NCBI GenBank assembly: GCA_036365515.1
Contig: CM070874.1
Coordinates: 160,519,297-160,583,296, forward strand
From: Torymus aiolomorphi
Lineage: Eukaryota; Arthropoda; Insecta; Hymenoptera; Torymidae
Direction of reading: 5' to 3'
Length of the DNA stretch: 64,000 nucleotides
Position 1 is the first letter of the stretch, and the number at the start of each line of letters is the position of its first letter. Made by a program: the position numbers and the translations under genes. Below are positions 33,634 to 46,460 of the stretch, one piece after another. The notes under the pieces were generated by a model. The model did not search any database. It was not told the origin of the DNA and was given only the letters and a program-made list of their open reading frames with translations.

Positions 33634-35258
33634 TTATTAATTTCTTTAACAACTTCTTCTTATCAGAACTCTTCAGTAAAATTTTCCTGCTCTCGTCAAT
33701 AAATTGAAGTAAATACTTTTTTTGTTCTTCATCGTGAGACCTGGTATTTACATACTCTTCTGTAAAATGAATTGCCTTTCAGCACAATCGTTCACGACAG
33801 TAAGGTATTTTAATTTTTCACGACAATCCACGTATGAAGTATTTTTTTCCCATTTAGTACAGTCAACTTTCAGAAAACTATTGTCCAAATTAAATTTACT
33901 AAAAAAGTTCAAACTTTGGCTGTTTATAAAATAATCGAGAGTTTTATCATGCAATGCCCTGATGCCCTCATCAGAGGGGTCAAATTTTTTTACACTATCA
34001 CCTTCATCATCTAACGGTTGGTTTTCCAGTGATTGAACTATTTTTTCTTTAATAGTAATTTCAACGTTAGTATCAAAAAGCGCAAGAATACTAAGTTCCG
34101 GTGATAGATACCACAAGTGATTTCGAAATTTGTGCAAAGTAGCATCCGATATGCCTTTATCGATATCTTGGAAAGCAATTCATGATTTGATAAGTTTTAA
34201 ATCATTGTTGGGAGCAGAAATAGCTAAAGAAGCAGTGTGCCATGGAGTGAGATATCTAAAAACGATAAACTTACATACAACATATAATTTTGCTTCATCA
34301 TTTTTTTTCATTCTGAAAGCTTTTCTGAATAAAAACATTTTTATTGAGTATATAGCTTTAGCCATCCACCGTGCATGGTGAATTGCTCCTGCCTTTTTAA
34401 AAGTTATTCCTTCTCTAACTCCCAAAAAAGTTAAAGAGAGCTGTAATAATTCTTTATAATCGTCTCTGGGTTGCTGGCTTTCAAAAGAATTTAGATCAAA
34501 ATTAGACCATTGTTCTCGAAATCTTCTAAACACCGGAACATCCGGACCACTAGTGCCAGGAAATTTTTGCTCAAATGCTGCTCTTAATAAGAGTTCGAAA
34601 ATGTGGCGTCGACAACCTAAATAAATCAAATCTTTATTTACTAGCTGCTCTAAAAGCAAGGCTGTACCACCTTTAGATCCTAAGTTTACATTTGTGGTAT
34701 CACAGCACAGTGCATTTATTAAATCTATAAGTCCCCAATCTTTCAACGCTGCATAAACTGCTGAAGCTGTCGTACTTGCCGTCTGATTTTGCAATGCTGG
34801 TACATCGATAATTTTTGTGAATTTATCGCTCGATATTAAGATTGGCAATGTGTCCACTTTCTTACAAGCTATGTCATCTGCAATTAATTTTCCGTCCCAG
34901 TGCACAATTAAATAAGCCACAGAAGTACCCTGGATCAACTGCTTCATTTTCTCATATTCTTGCTTCCTTATTTCAGCCCTTGCACGATTTATGGATTTTC
35001 GATTGAGAATTAAGGAATCAGTGCCAATTTTTAATGCATTAGCAATAAGGGCGGTTATGAAAAAAGCGTCTCTGTCAGAAACTTTAGCTTTGTCAAATGC
35101 TGCTACAACTTCTGGGGTCATGACATCAATGGTACCTCTGTCGTTTTTGCTGTCATAATTTCTCCCTGATAATGTAAAAATTATACCAGAAGCTTGCGAA
35201 CTATAGTATGATTCTTCGCTGGAAGAATTTTGTGGTTTCAATAACTTTGCTTTTGTGA
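33634..35258 (-). pseudogene. Transposase-like protein, main exon (unnamed arthropod family)
   Basis: 34180-35241 encodes VAAFDKAKVSDRDAFFITAL, VHWDGKLI, then CCDTTNVNLGSKGGTALLLE and YLGCRRHIFELLL, which recall the CD...G and C...H blocks of hAT-like RNase-H-fold transposases. A shift near 34150 leads into 33748-34137 (SPELSILALFD, VVNDCAERQ). A second shift near 33760 gives SHDEEQKKYLLQFIDESRK and a TGA at about 33634. I recognise this as a recurrent uncharacterised family of insects and cnidarians, by pattern only. Its N-terminal exons lie at 38940-39762, beyond an inserted transposon. Confidence 0.65.
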
Positions 35259-35273
35259 TCCTAAAGAATATAT

Positions 35274-35810
35274 GGGAGCGTCCAGCAGAAACGGGCCACC
35301 GAGCGCGCGCGGTGCCTTTTTTCGCGTAAAAGGCACTCTGTTTAACTCGTTCATAATCGTATGCTGCGTCTTTGAAAAAAAAACCAAGGACTTATATCGA
35401 TAGATTTTTTTCTGCTCTTTCCAATGGTGCCATTGTTTTTATTGCGAAATGCTTTCTTCCGGACGAAAATTCGAGTTCAATATTGAAAGCCATTTTTCTC
35501 AAAGTATATCATGTTTTTTTTCAAAATAAACTACACCATTGGAAAGTACAACTCTTAAGCTTCAAAACCCTATCTTGGAGAAGTTGGAGAAATAAAGGGT
35601 TTTAAAGTAACAACATGAAAAAGACAGCGCCGAAGGTCCGCGCGAGCCCCTCGCGCCCGTGCGTACGGCACGTTTAAGTGCACGCTCTATTCAATTCGCT
35701 AATAATCGTGTACCAAGTCTCTGAAAAAAGAACTAAGGACATATATCGATAGATTTTTTCCTGCTCTTTCCAATGGTGCTATTATTTTTATTCCGAAATG
35801 CTTCTGTTCG
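35274..35810 (+). repeat. Left long TIR of 3.6-kb transposon
   Basis: Contains GGCCACCGAGCGCGCGCGG, CTTTCCAATGGTGCCATTG and, about 390 bp later, a related CTTTCCAATGGTGCTATTA block, so the TIR itself is internally repeated. The inverse lies at 38290-38828. Confidence 0.9.
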
Positions 35811-35988
35811 GGATTAGTACCCGAAGTGCCCGCTAGATGGCAAGCACCAAGCGCGCTACCTTCAATGAAAAACATCACCCCGCGGGCTTAAATAGAGGCC
35901 TGCGTCGCCCACTAGCCAGGTGCTTTATGTACATGCCTTATTACTTTGCCCCTTTGTCTTATTGCCTTAATAAAAAAAGCGTAATAAA

Positions 35989-37814
35989 ATGTCTAACATT
36001 TTAAATCGTTGCTGTAATCCATTTGATGAAATAAAGCATTCATCGAAACTTAGGTTTGTTTCCGATAAACTTAGAGCTTGTTATCCGCATTTAACTGATA
36101 GAGACAAAATATGCGATTCTTGTCGAATAAAATCTAATGCTCAGATTGAAGAAAAGAGTGAGATTTCAATAGAAGATTCTAAAGAAATTATTTTTAATTT
36201 GAAAAAATTGTTGAATGACCAAAATTTGACAAAAATGGAAAAGATATTACTTTTGAAATTACTTCCTAAAAACTGGAGTACTCGCAAAGGAGCGAGATTT
36301 TCGAACTTGTCTCGTCGACTTTCATCGAAATGTAAATTATTTGATAACCCAGCCCAATTAAATGACAACAGAGGAAATAAAAAAATATCAAGTGATACTT
36401 TAGATCAAGCAAAGCTCTTCTATGAAAGTGATGAGAATAGTAGAATTATGCCAGGCTATAAAGATAACAAATGTATAAAAAATGATGATGGCACAAAAAG
36501 TTACATCCAGAAACGGCTTGTTTTATACAATCTTCGAGAACTATATTTAAAATATAAGCAACAGTATCCTGGATCGAAAATAGGATTCAGTAAATTTGCC
36601 GAATGTCGTCCTAAATATTGTGTTTTAGCAGTGGGACACATTCAGTGTGTTTTTGCGTTTATCATCAAAATGTTAAACTTCTGTTAGTTGGTTTAAGAAA
36701 CTCAGGAGTTTCTTTTGATAGAATGAACACTTATAAAGATTGCATAGCCGAAATAGTTTGTAAAAGTCCAACAGCGAAATGCTATTTAAATACGTGCGAA
36801 AATTGAAAAAATGATCTAGAATTATTATTCGAAAGCTCTGAGATTAATGAAATAAAGTTTCAAATGTGGAAAACTACCGATAGATCAACATTGCAAACTG
36901 AAAACGTTTCTAAGTCTTCATTTATCGATATTTTTTTTCCTCTTTTGTATAAACTTAAGACTCATTCATTTATTTCTAAACAACAGTCTTCTTATTTTCA
37001 ATTCTTGAGAGAATCCTTATCTGAAAGAGAGTTTTTAATTTCTCTAGATTTTATAGCACAAGATGCAGCACAATCATTTCATTATAATAATAATCAATGT
37101 AGTTTAGCTACAATAGTCATTTACTATGAAGGATCAGAATCTAAAATTGAACACAAAAGCATGGTAGTTTTCTCAGATAGTTTAATTCATGACGTTGTTG
37201 CAGTTTATCTAATACAAGAAATTATAATTAATTTCCTTAAAAAGTCTTTCGATTTAGTTAGAAAAGTTATTTATTTTACTGATGGAGCTGCGCAACATTT
37301 TAAAAATAAACGCAATTTCCAAAATCTTCTTCATCATTATGATGATTTTGCTGTTGATGCTGAGTGGCATTTTCATGCAACAGCCCACGGAAAAAATGCA
37401 TGTGATAGAATAGGTGCTTCCGTGAAAAGCAATACCAGACGAGAAAGTTTACGGAAAGTATCCGACAATTATATATTGACGCCCCAAGATTTATACAAAT
37501 GGGCAACTGAGTATTTCAAAAATATTGAGTGCTTTTTTTCATCAAAAGACGATTACTTAAAGGCTACAGAAAAGCTACAAAACAAGCTAGCCTCAGCTAA
37601 GACAATACCTGGAACTCAATTGTTTCATTGTATTAAATTATTAAATGATGCCAAAATGTTAGAACTTAAAAGATTTTCAGCGTCAGAAGATTCTCAATTA
37701 TATCCACCGATCAAAAAAGAAAAGGTACTTAAAACTCAAACAAAGAAAGAAGCGGATGTCGCAAAAAGGACAATTCTTATAAAATCAAAAAAATGTAAAA
37801 AAATTAGAATTTAA
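35989..37814 (+). pseudogene. DDE-like transposase of the long-TIR element, frameshifted
   Basis: The first frame (35989-36687) has a Cys-containing N-terminus (CCNPF, CDSCR), a helical middle and RLVLYNLRELYLKYK. A shift near 36640 leads to 36618-36806, and a TGA follows. 36864-37814 carries ISLDFIAQDAAQSFHYNNNQ, VIYFTDGAAQHFKNKRNF, AEWHFHATAHGKNACDRIG and ILTPQDLYKWA. Three conserved Asp (LDF, TDG, CDR) could form the catalytic triad; that is inference. I recognise the TDGAAQHFKN...HGK..CD pattern as a widespread uncharacterised transposon protein in arthropods and cnidarians. Confidence 0.75.
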
Positions 37815-38289
37815 AGGAAAAGGTAATATTGTTATGCCAGATTAAACAATCTATAAGGTTATTTTAACTTTTTTGTTTTACTGCTTTCAGTGCGTTCATG
37901 GATATTTTTATGTTTAATATATTATGTTTTTCAAATTTTGTTATATAAATGAACAAAGTTCATTGTAATATTATACTAACTGTTACAACTAGATCCACAA
38001 AATTATGTCCTCGCATTGGCACTGTAAGTTACAAAACATTTTATATTTACAAAAAAGAAAGGGCGAAATAGCACATCGCGTGTATTAATCCGCCCTTGAG
38101 CATAGCGTAAAAAGTTCGGGCAGCCGCTGTCTTTTTGATCTTACTATTTTTGAACTTTTCATGTTTCAACTTAAAAATATAATATTTTATAGTTTAAGAC
38201 TTGTACTTTTGAAGAATATAATTCATTTTGAAGAAAAGACTGATATTTTATTGAAAAAATAGAGTTTAAACATTCAAATGGAATTTTCA

Positions 38290-38828
38290 ACTAGAAGGAG
38301 GCATTTCGGAATAAAAATAATAGCACCATTGGAAAGAGCAGGAAAAAATCTATGGATATATGTCCTTAGTTCTTTTTCAGAGACTTGGTACACGATTATT
38401 AGTGAATTGAATAGAGCGTGCACTTAAACGTGCCGTACGCACGGGCCCGAGGGGCTCGCGCGGACCTTCGGCGCTGTCTTTTTCATGTTGTTACTTTAAA
38501 ACCCTTTATTTCTCCAACTTCTCCAAGATAGGGTTTTGAAGCTTAAGAGTTGTACTTTCCAATGGTGTAGTTTACTTTGAAAAAAAAACACGATATACTT
38601 TGAGAAAAATGGCTTTCAATATTCAACTCGAGTTTTCGTCCGGAAAAACGCGTTTCGCAATAAAAACAATGGCGCAATTAGAAAGAGCAGAAAAAAATCT
38701 ATCGATATAGGTCCTTGGTTTTCTTTTCAAAGACGCAGCATACGATTATGAGCGAGTTAAACAGACCGCCTTTTACGCGAAAAAAGGCACCGCGCGCGCT
38801 CGGTGGCCCGTTTCTGCTGGACGCTCCC
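38290..38828 (-). repeat. Right long TIR of 3.6-kb transposon
   Basis: Inverse of 35274-35810 with few mismatches, ending in the complement of GGGAGCGTCC. Confidence 0.9.
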
Positions 38829-38939
38829 ATATATATGTTCATGAATAATTAAAAAGAATAAAGAACATTTTATATTTATTTAAATTCGAAATAAGAATTG
38901 TTTTCGACATATTAATCAAGGTTGAAAAGTTGATGTAAA

Positions 38940-39762
38940 AAATATATTTACTTGTCAGAATATCTGAGATAATATTTGCATCCTCATCAGATTCACCATC
39001 GTCAACTAGTATATTTTGGCTGAATTTCTGACTAAGTTCCTCTTCTGGTCCAATAAGTTTTTGAGATGCAGATTGATCCAAAACTTCAAGATCCAATTTT
39101 GGCTCAATTAATTTTTGAGATGATGATTGATTAAACATATCAAGTTTCACTTCTGGCTCAACTACTTTAGGAGGAGAAGATTGATCAGGCATCTCAATAT
39201 CACTTTGGAATAAAGTGTCTTCATCTAAAATAAAATGTAATTTAAAAAAGAATTACCATACAGAATAATAATCAAATATGTTATTAAGTATATTATTTAC
39301 CTGAAAGTTTTGCAGGTTCCATACTAGATAATTTGCTTTTAATATATTCTACTGGTTTTAACAGAAAAGTTTTTTTTACAGAATCGTCCATCGAATCAAG
39401 TAGTTTGATGTTGCTATTTTTGGAAATGTCAAAAACAACAGTCATTGTCTCATAAAAATCACTCACTTTTTAGTCACCCTATTCTGAAATTTTCGAACAT
39501 CTGCAAAGGATCCGTACAGTATTTTTAATTTATCTTTGCACTTATCAATTCTTTTCATATCTATTGATGATTTCTCCCATATAAACATAACTTCCTCTAT
39601 TACTGTTTTAATAGCATCAGATACTTTGTTTTTTTTCGCTTGTGTTTCGTATAGTAGCCTTCGAAAAACATTTAAATTGGATGGTAAATATTGTGTATCA
39701 AATTCCGAAATCAAATTATTTGTTATATCGGATAACAGTGAATCTTGTTGATTAGAACTCAT
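38940..39762 (-). pseudogene. N-terminal exons of the transposase-like gene
   Basis: The ATG at 39762 opens 99 residues with PSNLNVFRRLLYETQAKKNK and VIEEVMFIWEKSSIDMKR, matching my recollection of the N-terminal region of the same unnamed family. A shift at an A-run near 39466 leads to DFYETMTVVFDISKNS. A GT...AG intron at about 39230-39303 follows. The next exon has an iterated QSSSQKLIEP/QSASQKLIGP segment and ends DILT at a GTAAATAT donor near 38955. An acceptor before 35250 keeps the frame into the main exon, so the two parts are one gene. Confidence 0.6.
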
Positions 39763-39779
39763 GTTTAGTCTCTAATAGA

Positions 39780-40029
39780 ATCTAGCAAAATTTTCTCAAT
39801 TTTCTTTGAAGATTCAAAGAAGTAGACAACCTGCAAAATTACTAATCACCTAGTTACAATAATTGACCACCAAAAGACAAGGTTAAAAAAAATCAATTCA
39901 TGATTCATGAATAGCATTTGAAATGTTTGACGTTTGTTCTTTTTAAAGATACAATTTTGCCTAAACAGTAAAAAAATTTTTAACTTAGCTAACTTTTTTT
40001 ATTAAAATTTTCTTACTTTAATAAGAAAA
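39780..40029. other. Spacer, nothing recognised
   Basis: AT-rich, no repeat or coding signal found. Confidence 0.5.
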
Positions 40030-41228
40030 CCGCTGCCAATTCATTGGCCCGTTGCTTCCTCAAACTTAATTTTGTGGTGGCCCGTTGCTTCCTCAAACTT
40101 AATTTTGTGATTCCTTTAATTAATTTTTAATAACAAAATTTATAATTTTTGCAACAAACTATGCCATAATTATAATTAAATTTATTTTGAAGATTAAAAA
40201 GTATTAATTTTCAAATTTATTCATTCATTTATTTATTTATATCAACCGGCAAGAATGTTCCAGGTTTAACATAATATGTACATATATACATATATAACAT
40301 CACTATTATTCTCTAAGCGCGTGGTGAGCGCTGTGATTTTATTGAAACTACACCACTTTTGTTTTTGTGACCTATCAACCCGTTACACCCACCAACCAAA
40401 CCACTAATAAATTGATATCATAACTAATCCATCATTTTTTAAAGATAGGAGATAGGATTAAGGAGTTATAAGCTTTTTTGAAAAAAACACTTTTTTGTTT
40501 TTGTTCATAACAAAAGAACCGTGATAGCTAGACATCAAATTTTTTTTTTCAAATATAGATATTTTAATTCTCTTTCGAATGCTACCCATCCGATCCAGAT
40601 ACATAGAGCCGTTCTCGAGAAATTACGATTTGAAAAAAGGTTAAAAAAACATTAACCTCAAATATCTCTGAAATTTCTAGACCAATCATTTTGCCCAAAT
40701 AACTCGACCGAGAACTATACAAAATCTACCTCTACAAGGAATTTTAAAGCGATTAAGTCAATTTTACTTCCGTAATCGTTGGACATAGAAAACTCGTTTT
40801 TTTCATTTTTTTCTCTAAAACTAACCAAAGGAATGGATTCAAATTTTTAGAGCTTATCGCTATTTATATTCTGCATTATCGTGATTTTTCTCAAAAAAAT
40901 TGACCGTTTAGTTTCGGAGTTATAAACTTTAAAAAAAAACACATTTTTGTCAATAACAAGAGAACCGGGATAGTTAGAGAAATTATTTGTTTGGAAATTA
41001 TAGGTTTTTTTACGCTCTTTCGAATGCTACCTATCAGATTTAAATATCTCGATTCTATCATTGAAAAAAAGCTAAAAACAATTTTGAGAAAATCGAAAAT
41101 TCAAAATAAAACAAAAACGAATCGGCCCAATCAAAAAACGGATTTTTGACCCGCCATCACACAAAAAGAACAAAAAGAATGAGACCTGTCCGGTTAAAAT
41201 CGATCTAGTAGAAGCTGAGATCCAGGCG

Positions 41229-41279
<51 letters not shown>

Positions 41280-41399
41280 CCATACAGACATTTTTCGAAA
41301 ATAATGTATTTTGGTTACTAACACCTCGAATATCAATTATAACATGTTTTTACAACAACTCAAAAAATTACTATCACAAAGCTTCCTCTAGGAGGAAGC
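40030..41399 (+). repeat. Dispersed repeat unit A
   Basis: Starts CCGCTGCCAATTCATTGGC, which contains the near-palindrome GCCAATTCATTGGC, and ends with the palindrome GCTTCCTCTAGGAGGAAGC (41381-41399). It includes a 35-bp tandem duplication near 40043-40110 and a (CA)n tract at 41231-41277. No coding frame of note. Confidence 0.85.
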
Positions 41400-41449
41400 A
41401 ATTATCCCAGTTATCTCAAATCAATAATCCTTTTCATAAAATGAAAAAA

Positions 41450-42956
41450 CCGCTGCCAATTCATTGGCACGTAGCTTCCACAACCGTAATTTGTTGATTC
41501 CTTTAATTAATTTTTATAACAAAATTTATAATTTTTTAAAAAATTTATTGCATAATTATAATTAAAATTCATATATGAATATTAAAAATTGTTAATTTTT
41601 AAATTTATTTATTTATTTATTATTTATTTATATCAAATTTATATAAATTTTGAGCTGATAAATAAAGTTATCATTTGAAATAGAAGTAAAATATCTATAT
41701 TTTATAATAAAACAAATAGCTATCGCGGTTGTTTTGTTATTAACAAAAACGTGTTTTTTTAAAAAAGTTCATAACTCACAAATAAATTATAATAATGCAG
41801 AATATAATGCATTCATAATGCATAATTCATAATTATAATAGATTATAATAGATATAATTTTTAAACATTTTAATTCATTTTGTTGGTTGGTTTTTAAAAA
41901 TTTTTAAAAATCATCGAATACCTACTCAATGACGTTTCCTCATTCCACACCACCTAGCGGTAGATATCACTGCGCGTTTTTTAAAAATAAAATATAAATC
42001 TTTTTTAATTTAGAGATTACATTATTTTTTGTAACACATGAATGATTTTCTGCGTTTCCCTACATAAAAATATGTTCTAAAAAGTGACTTTTTTACCTAT
42101 CGTGTAAAGAAATTCATTCTTTCCCTCTGCTCTAAAATTATGTAAAATCGCGAAAATGAATTTAGCCTTGCTTTTTAGGTTCAAAAACGCATAAAATGGA
42201 ATTATGAGTTTAAAAAAAAAACACGTTTTTGTTTTTGATAACTAAAGTACCGTAATAGATAGAAAATTAATTTTTTTAGAAAATATAGGTATTTTAATTT
42301 GCTTTCGAATGCTACCCACCCCATTCAGATACATAGAGCCGTTCTCGAGAAATTACGATTTAAAAAAAATGTCAACAAATTTTTAACCTCAAATATCTCT
42401 GAAATTTATGGACCAATCATTTTGCCCAAAGAACTCGACCGAGAACTATAAAAAATCTACCTCTAAAAGTAATTTTGAAGCCATTAAGTCAATTTTACTC
42501 TTGTAATCGTTGGATACAAAACTGATTTTTTTCATTTTTCAATTTTTTACTCAAAATCTAGCCTGCAGAATGTATTCAAATTTTAACAGATTATAGCTAT
42601 TTATATTCTGTATTATCACGATTTTTCTCAAAAAAATTGACCGTTAAGTTTAGGAGTTATAAGCTTGTTTTTTTGTTAATAACAAAAGAACCGTGATAGC
42701 TAGAAACTTTTTTTTTTTTAGAAAATATAGGTATTTTAATTCTCTTTCGAACGCTACCCATCAGATTCGAATAACTCGATCCTATCATTAAAAAAAATCA
42801 AAAAACAGTTTTGAGAAAATCGAAAATTTGAAAAAAAAACAAAAATGGATCGCCCCAATCAAAAAACGGATTTTTGACCCGCCATCGCGCAAAAAAAAAA
42901 CAAAAAAAATGAGACCTGTCCGGTCAAAATCGACCGAGTAGAAGCTGAGAACCAGG

Positions 42957-43010
<54 letters not shown>

Positions 43011-43133
43011 TCCATACAGACATTTTTCAAAAACCATGTATTTTGATTCCTAACACCTCGGAACACAATTATAACATGTTTTTACAACAACTCAAAAATT
43101 TACTATCACAAAGCTTCCTCTAGGAGGAAGCAA
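41450..43133 (+). repeat. Dispersed repeat unit B, left arm of a giant palindrome
   Basis: The same ends as unit A, in the same orientation. It is longer by about 300 bp in the first third, including ACGTTTCCTCATTCCACACC near 41930. A (CA)n tract lies at 42960-43005. It pairs with unit C. Confidence 0.9.
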
Positions 43134-43349
43134 AAGATTCTTTTTAAATATGACTTTTTTATTGGTTTAAGAATGTCAGATTTCAGAATCGCTTTTGTAT
43201 TAGTAAAGTGATTCTTGAAATTAAAAACTTCCATCTTGATTTTGAAATTTAGTTCTAAACCCCTTAATATTCCTAAGCCGAAGCCAGACTAAACCGCCCC
43301 GAACTAACTACCGAATCCATGGCATAACCAAAAAAAATTCACCCCTATT

Positions 43350-43467
43350 GCTTCCTCCTAGAGGAAGCTTTGTGATAGTAAATTTTTGAGTTGTAAAAAC
43401 ATGTTATAATTGTGTTCCGAGGTGTTAGGAATGAAAATACATGGTTTTTGAAAAATGTCTGTATGGA

Positions 43468-43520
<53 letters not shown>

Positions 43521-43540
43521 TTGTGTGTGTGTGTGTGTGG

Positions 43541-43575
<35 letters not shown>

Positions 43576-45222
43576 TGTACGGATGTGTGTGTGTGTGTGT
43601 TTGTGTGTGTTTGTGTGTGTGTGTGTGTGTGTGTACGCCTGAATCTCAGCTTCTACTCTGTAGATTTTGATCGGACAGGTCTCATTTTTTTTATTTTTTT
43701 TTTGCGTGATGGCGGGTCAAAAATCCGCTTTTGTTTTTTTTTTCAAATTTTCGATTTTCTCAAAACTGTTTTTTGATTTTTTTTAATGATAGGATCGAGT
43801 TATTCGAATGTGATGGGTAGCGTTCGAAAGAGAATTAAAATACCTATATTTTCTAAAAAAAAAAGTTTCTAGCTATCACGGTTCTTTTCTTATTAACAAA
43901 ACGTGTTTTTTTTTAGAAGCTTATAACTCCTAAACTTAACAGTCATTTTTTTTGAGAAAAATCGTGATAATACAGAATATAAATAGCTATAATCTGTTAA
44001 AATTTGAATACATTCTGTAGGCTAGATTTTGAGTAAAAAATTGAAAAATGAAAAAAATCAGTTTTGTATGTCCAACGATTACAAGAGTAAAATTGACTTA
44101 ATGGCTTCAAAATTCCTTTTAGAGGTAGATTTTTTATAGTTCTCGGTCGAGTTCTTTGGGCAAAATGATTGGTCTATAAATTTCAGAGATATTTGAGGTT
44201 AAAAATTTTTTGACGTTTTTTTTAAATCCTAATTTCTCGAGAACGGCTCTATGTATCTGAATGGGGTGGGTAGCATTCGAAAGAGAATTAAAATACCTAT
44301 ATTTTCTAAAAAAAAATTAATTTTCTATCTATGACGGTTCTTTAGTTATCATCAAAAACAAAAACGTGTTTTTTTTTTTAAACTCATAACTCCATTTTAT
44401 GCGTTTTTGAACCTAAAAAGCAAGGCTAAATTCATTTTCGCGATTTTACATAATTTTAGAGCAGAGGGAGAGAATAAATTTCTTTACACGATAGGTAAAA
44501 AAGTCACTTTTTAGAACATATTTTTATGTAGGAAAACTCAGAAAATAATTCATGTGTTACAAAAAATAATTTAATCTCTAAATTAAAAAAGTTTATATTT
44601 TATTTTAAAAAAACGCGCAGTGATATCTACCGCTAGGTGGTGTGGAATGAGGAAACGTCATTGAGTAGGCTTTCGATGATTTTTTTTAATTTTTAGAAAC
44701 CAACCAACAAAATGAATTAAAATGTTTAAAAATTATGTCTATTATAATCTATTATAATTATGAATTATGCATTATGAATGCATTATATTCTGCATTATTA
44801 TAATTTATTTGTGAGTTATGAACTTTTTTAAAAAAACCCGTTTTTTTTAATAACAAAAGAACAATGATAGCTATAATTTTTTTTTCTTAAAAAATATGAA
44901 TTATGAAATATAAAAAAAACACGTTTTTGTTAATAACAAAACAACCGCGATAGCTATTTGTTTTATTATAAAATATAGATATTTTACTTCTATTTCAAAT
45001 GATAACTTTATTTATCAGCTCAAAATTTATATAAATTTGATATAAATAAATAATAAATAACTAAATAAATTAAAAAATTAACAATTTTTAATATTCATAT
45101 ATGAATTTTAATTATAATTATGCAATAAATTTTTTAAAAAATTATAAATTTTGTTATAAAAATTAATTAAAGGAATCAACAAATTACGGTTGAGGAAGCT
45201 ACGTGCCAATGAATTGGCAGCG
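43350..45222 (-). repeat. Dispersed repeat unit C, right arm of a giant palindrome
   Basis: Inverse of unit B over its whole length, from GCTTCCTCCTAGAGGAAGC (43350-43368) to GCCAATGAATTGGCAGCG. The (GT)n tract is expanded to about 165 bp (43468-43634) with GTCTGTACGGATGT interruptions. Spacer to unit B is 216 bp. Confidence 0.9.
43468..43634. repeat. Expanded (GT)n microsatellite
   Basis: GT units with GGTT and CTGTACGGAT interruptions. Three times the length of the tracts in units A and B. Confidence 0.95.
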
Positions 45223-45228
45223 ATTTTT

Positions 45229-45646
45229 CTTTTTGCATTTCCGATTGTTTATAAAATATTATTTAAACGAAATGACAAAAATTTATTTATTTTGCAAAAC
45301 TAATTAGCTCAATCGATTTAATGGGAAAATTTACGACGAAAACCTACACATCATTTTTTGTCAGTTTAAAAAAATATATTACGAATTAAATCTATGTGAA
45401 ACTTTTTCTCAGAGCTCATTTTGTTAGTGTAAAACGGAGATAAAAATTTATTTCACTTTTCATCGTGCAATTGTTTATACTCGTTTTAAACTTACAAAAT
45501 GAGCTCTGACATAGATATGAGCATAGGTTTTTGTCATATTTTTTCCCGTAGAATCGATTCAGCTAATTACTTTTGCAAAATAATTAAATTTTTGTCATTT
45601 TGTTTAAATATTTTTTTATGAACCATTGGAAATGCAAAAAGAAAGA
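45229..45646. repeat. Foldback MITE of about 418 bp
   Basis: TTTTTCTTTTTGCATTTCC at the left is matched by GGAAATGCAAAAAGAAAG at the right. Inner blocks CAAAATGAGCTCTG and CAGAGCTCATTTTG also pair. It abuts unit C, whose last bases TCTTTTTGC it may share. Confidence 0.8.
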
Positions 45647-46102
45647 ACAGGGATAATTTTGTTTTTAGCTATACCACGAATATAATAGTTAGTTTGGAAC
45701 TGTCTAGCCTGGATTCAGCTTGGGTATTAATGGGTGTATATCACATTGCAGGTACCATAAACATTTTTTCCTCATATTAATAGGTAAAACAATGAGAATG
45801 ATTTTTTGATTTTTAGAAGTATCTTATATCATATATTTTTAACTGGTAAAAATTTTTTGACCAAATGATACATTTTCTCTATCAGAGAATTGTAAATTTT
45901 TCAAAGAGTAGGTATTTACGGAACTTTGAGAATAGAAATGGAAAATTTTAAGAATAAACTTACAAAAAAAATAATAAAATTTTGGAAATCACTTTTAAAA
46001 CCCAAATTAAATATTATAAATTTTTTAATTACAGCTTAGGCTCAGGCTTAGGCAAGGATTTTATGTACTTGATAAATATACTTAAGGAATATATAAACTT
46101 AA

Positions 46103-46456
46103 GGTGATGTGATACCCTGATTTCAATATTTTTTAAATCAACATTCAAACGTTTATTTGGAAAAAGACGACTGTCAGGCGCTCCGGACACGTAAACACTA
46201 TATTCAGAAATTTTTTTAAGCGATTCTATTAGTATTTTTGTTAGCTATGCTTGTTTTAAAAATAGGTCAATTGCAGATTCCTACTTACTGACAGTACGGT
46301 TTTAATTAAATAAACTCTGATAATTTTTTTGGAAAAACACGTCTGTCAGGCGCTCCGCGTATGTAAATACTATACTCAGAATTTTTTGTGGATGATTCTA
46401 TTGGTATTTTCATGAGATGTACTCTTTTTAAAATTATGTCGATATATAACATCACC
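46103..46456. repeat. TTAA-flanked MITE with internal duplication
   Basis: TTAA at 46099-46102 and 46457-46460. Terminal repeats GGTGATGT and ACATCACC. Inside, CTGTCAGGCGCTCCG with similar flanks occurs twice about 195 bp apart. The TTAAGGTG start is shared with the elements at 60284 and 60734. Confidence 0.8.
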
Positions 46457-46460
46457 TTAA

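Larger units (their letters stand above)
35274..38828 (+). mobile_element. 3.6-kb long-TIR transposon inside an intron
   Basis: Ends GGGAGCGTCCAGCAGAAACG and its complement are flanked by ATATAT on both sides (35268-35273, 38829-38834), a possible 6-bp duplication in AT-rich DNA. TIRs extend about 540 bp. One transposase-like gene lies between them. The insertion is in the presumed intron of the 33634-39762 gene, so splicing could have tolerated it. Confidence 0.88.

Noticed and set aside
43412..43776. Open frames of alternating C and V
   Set aside because: They are translations of the (GT)n tract.
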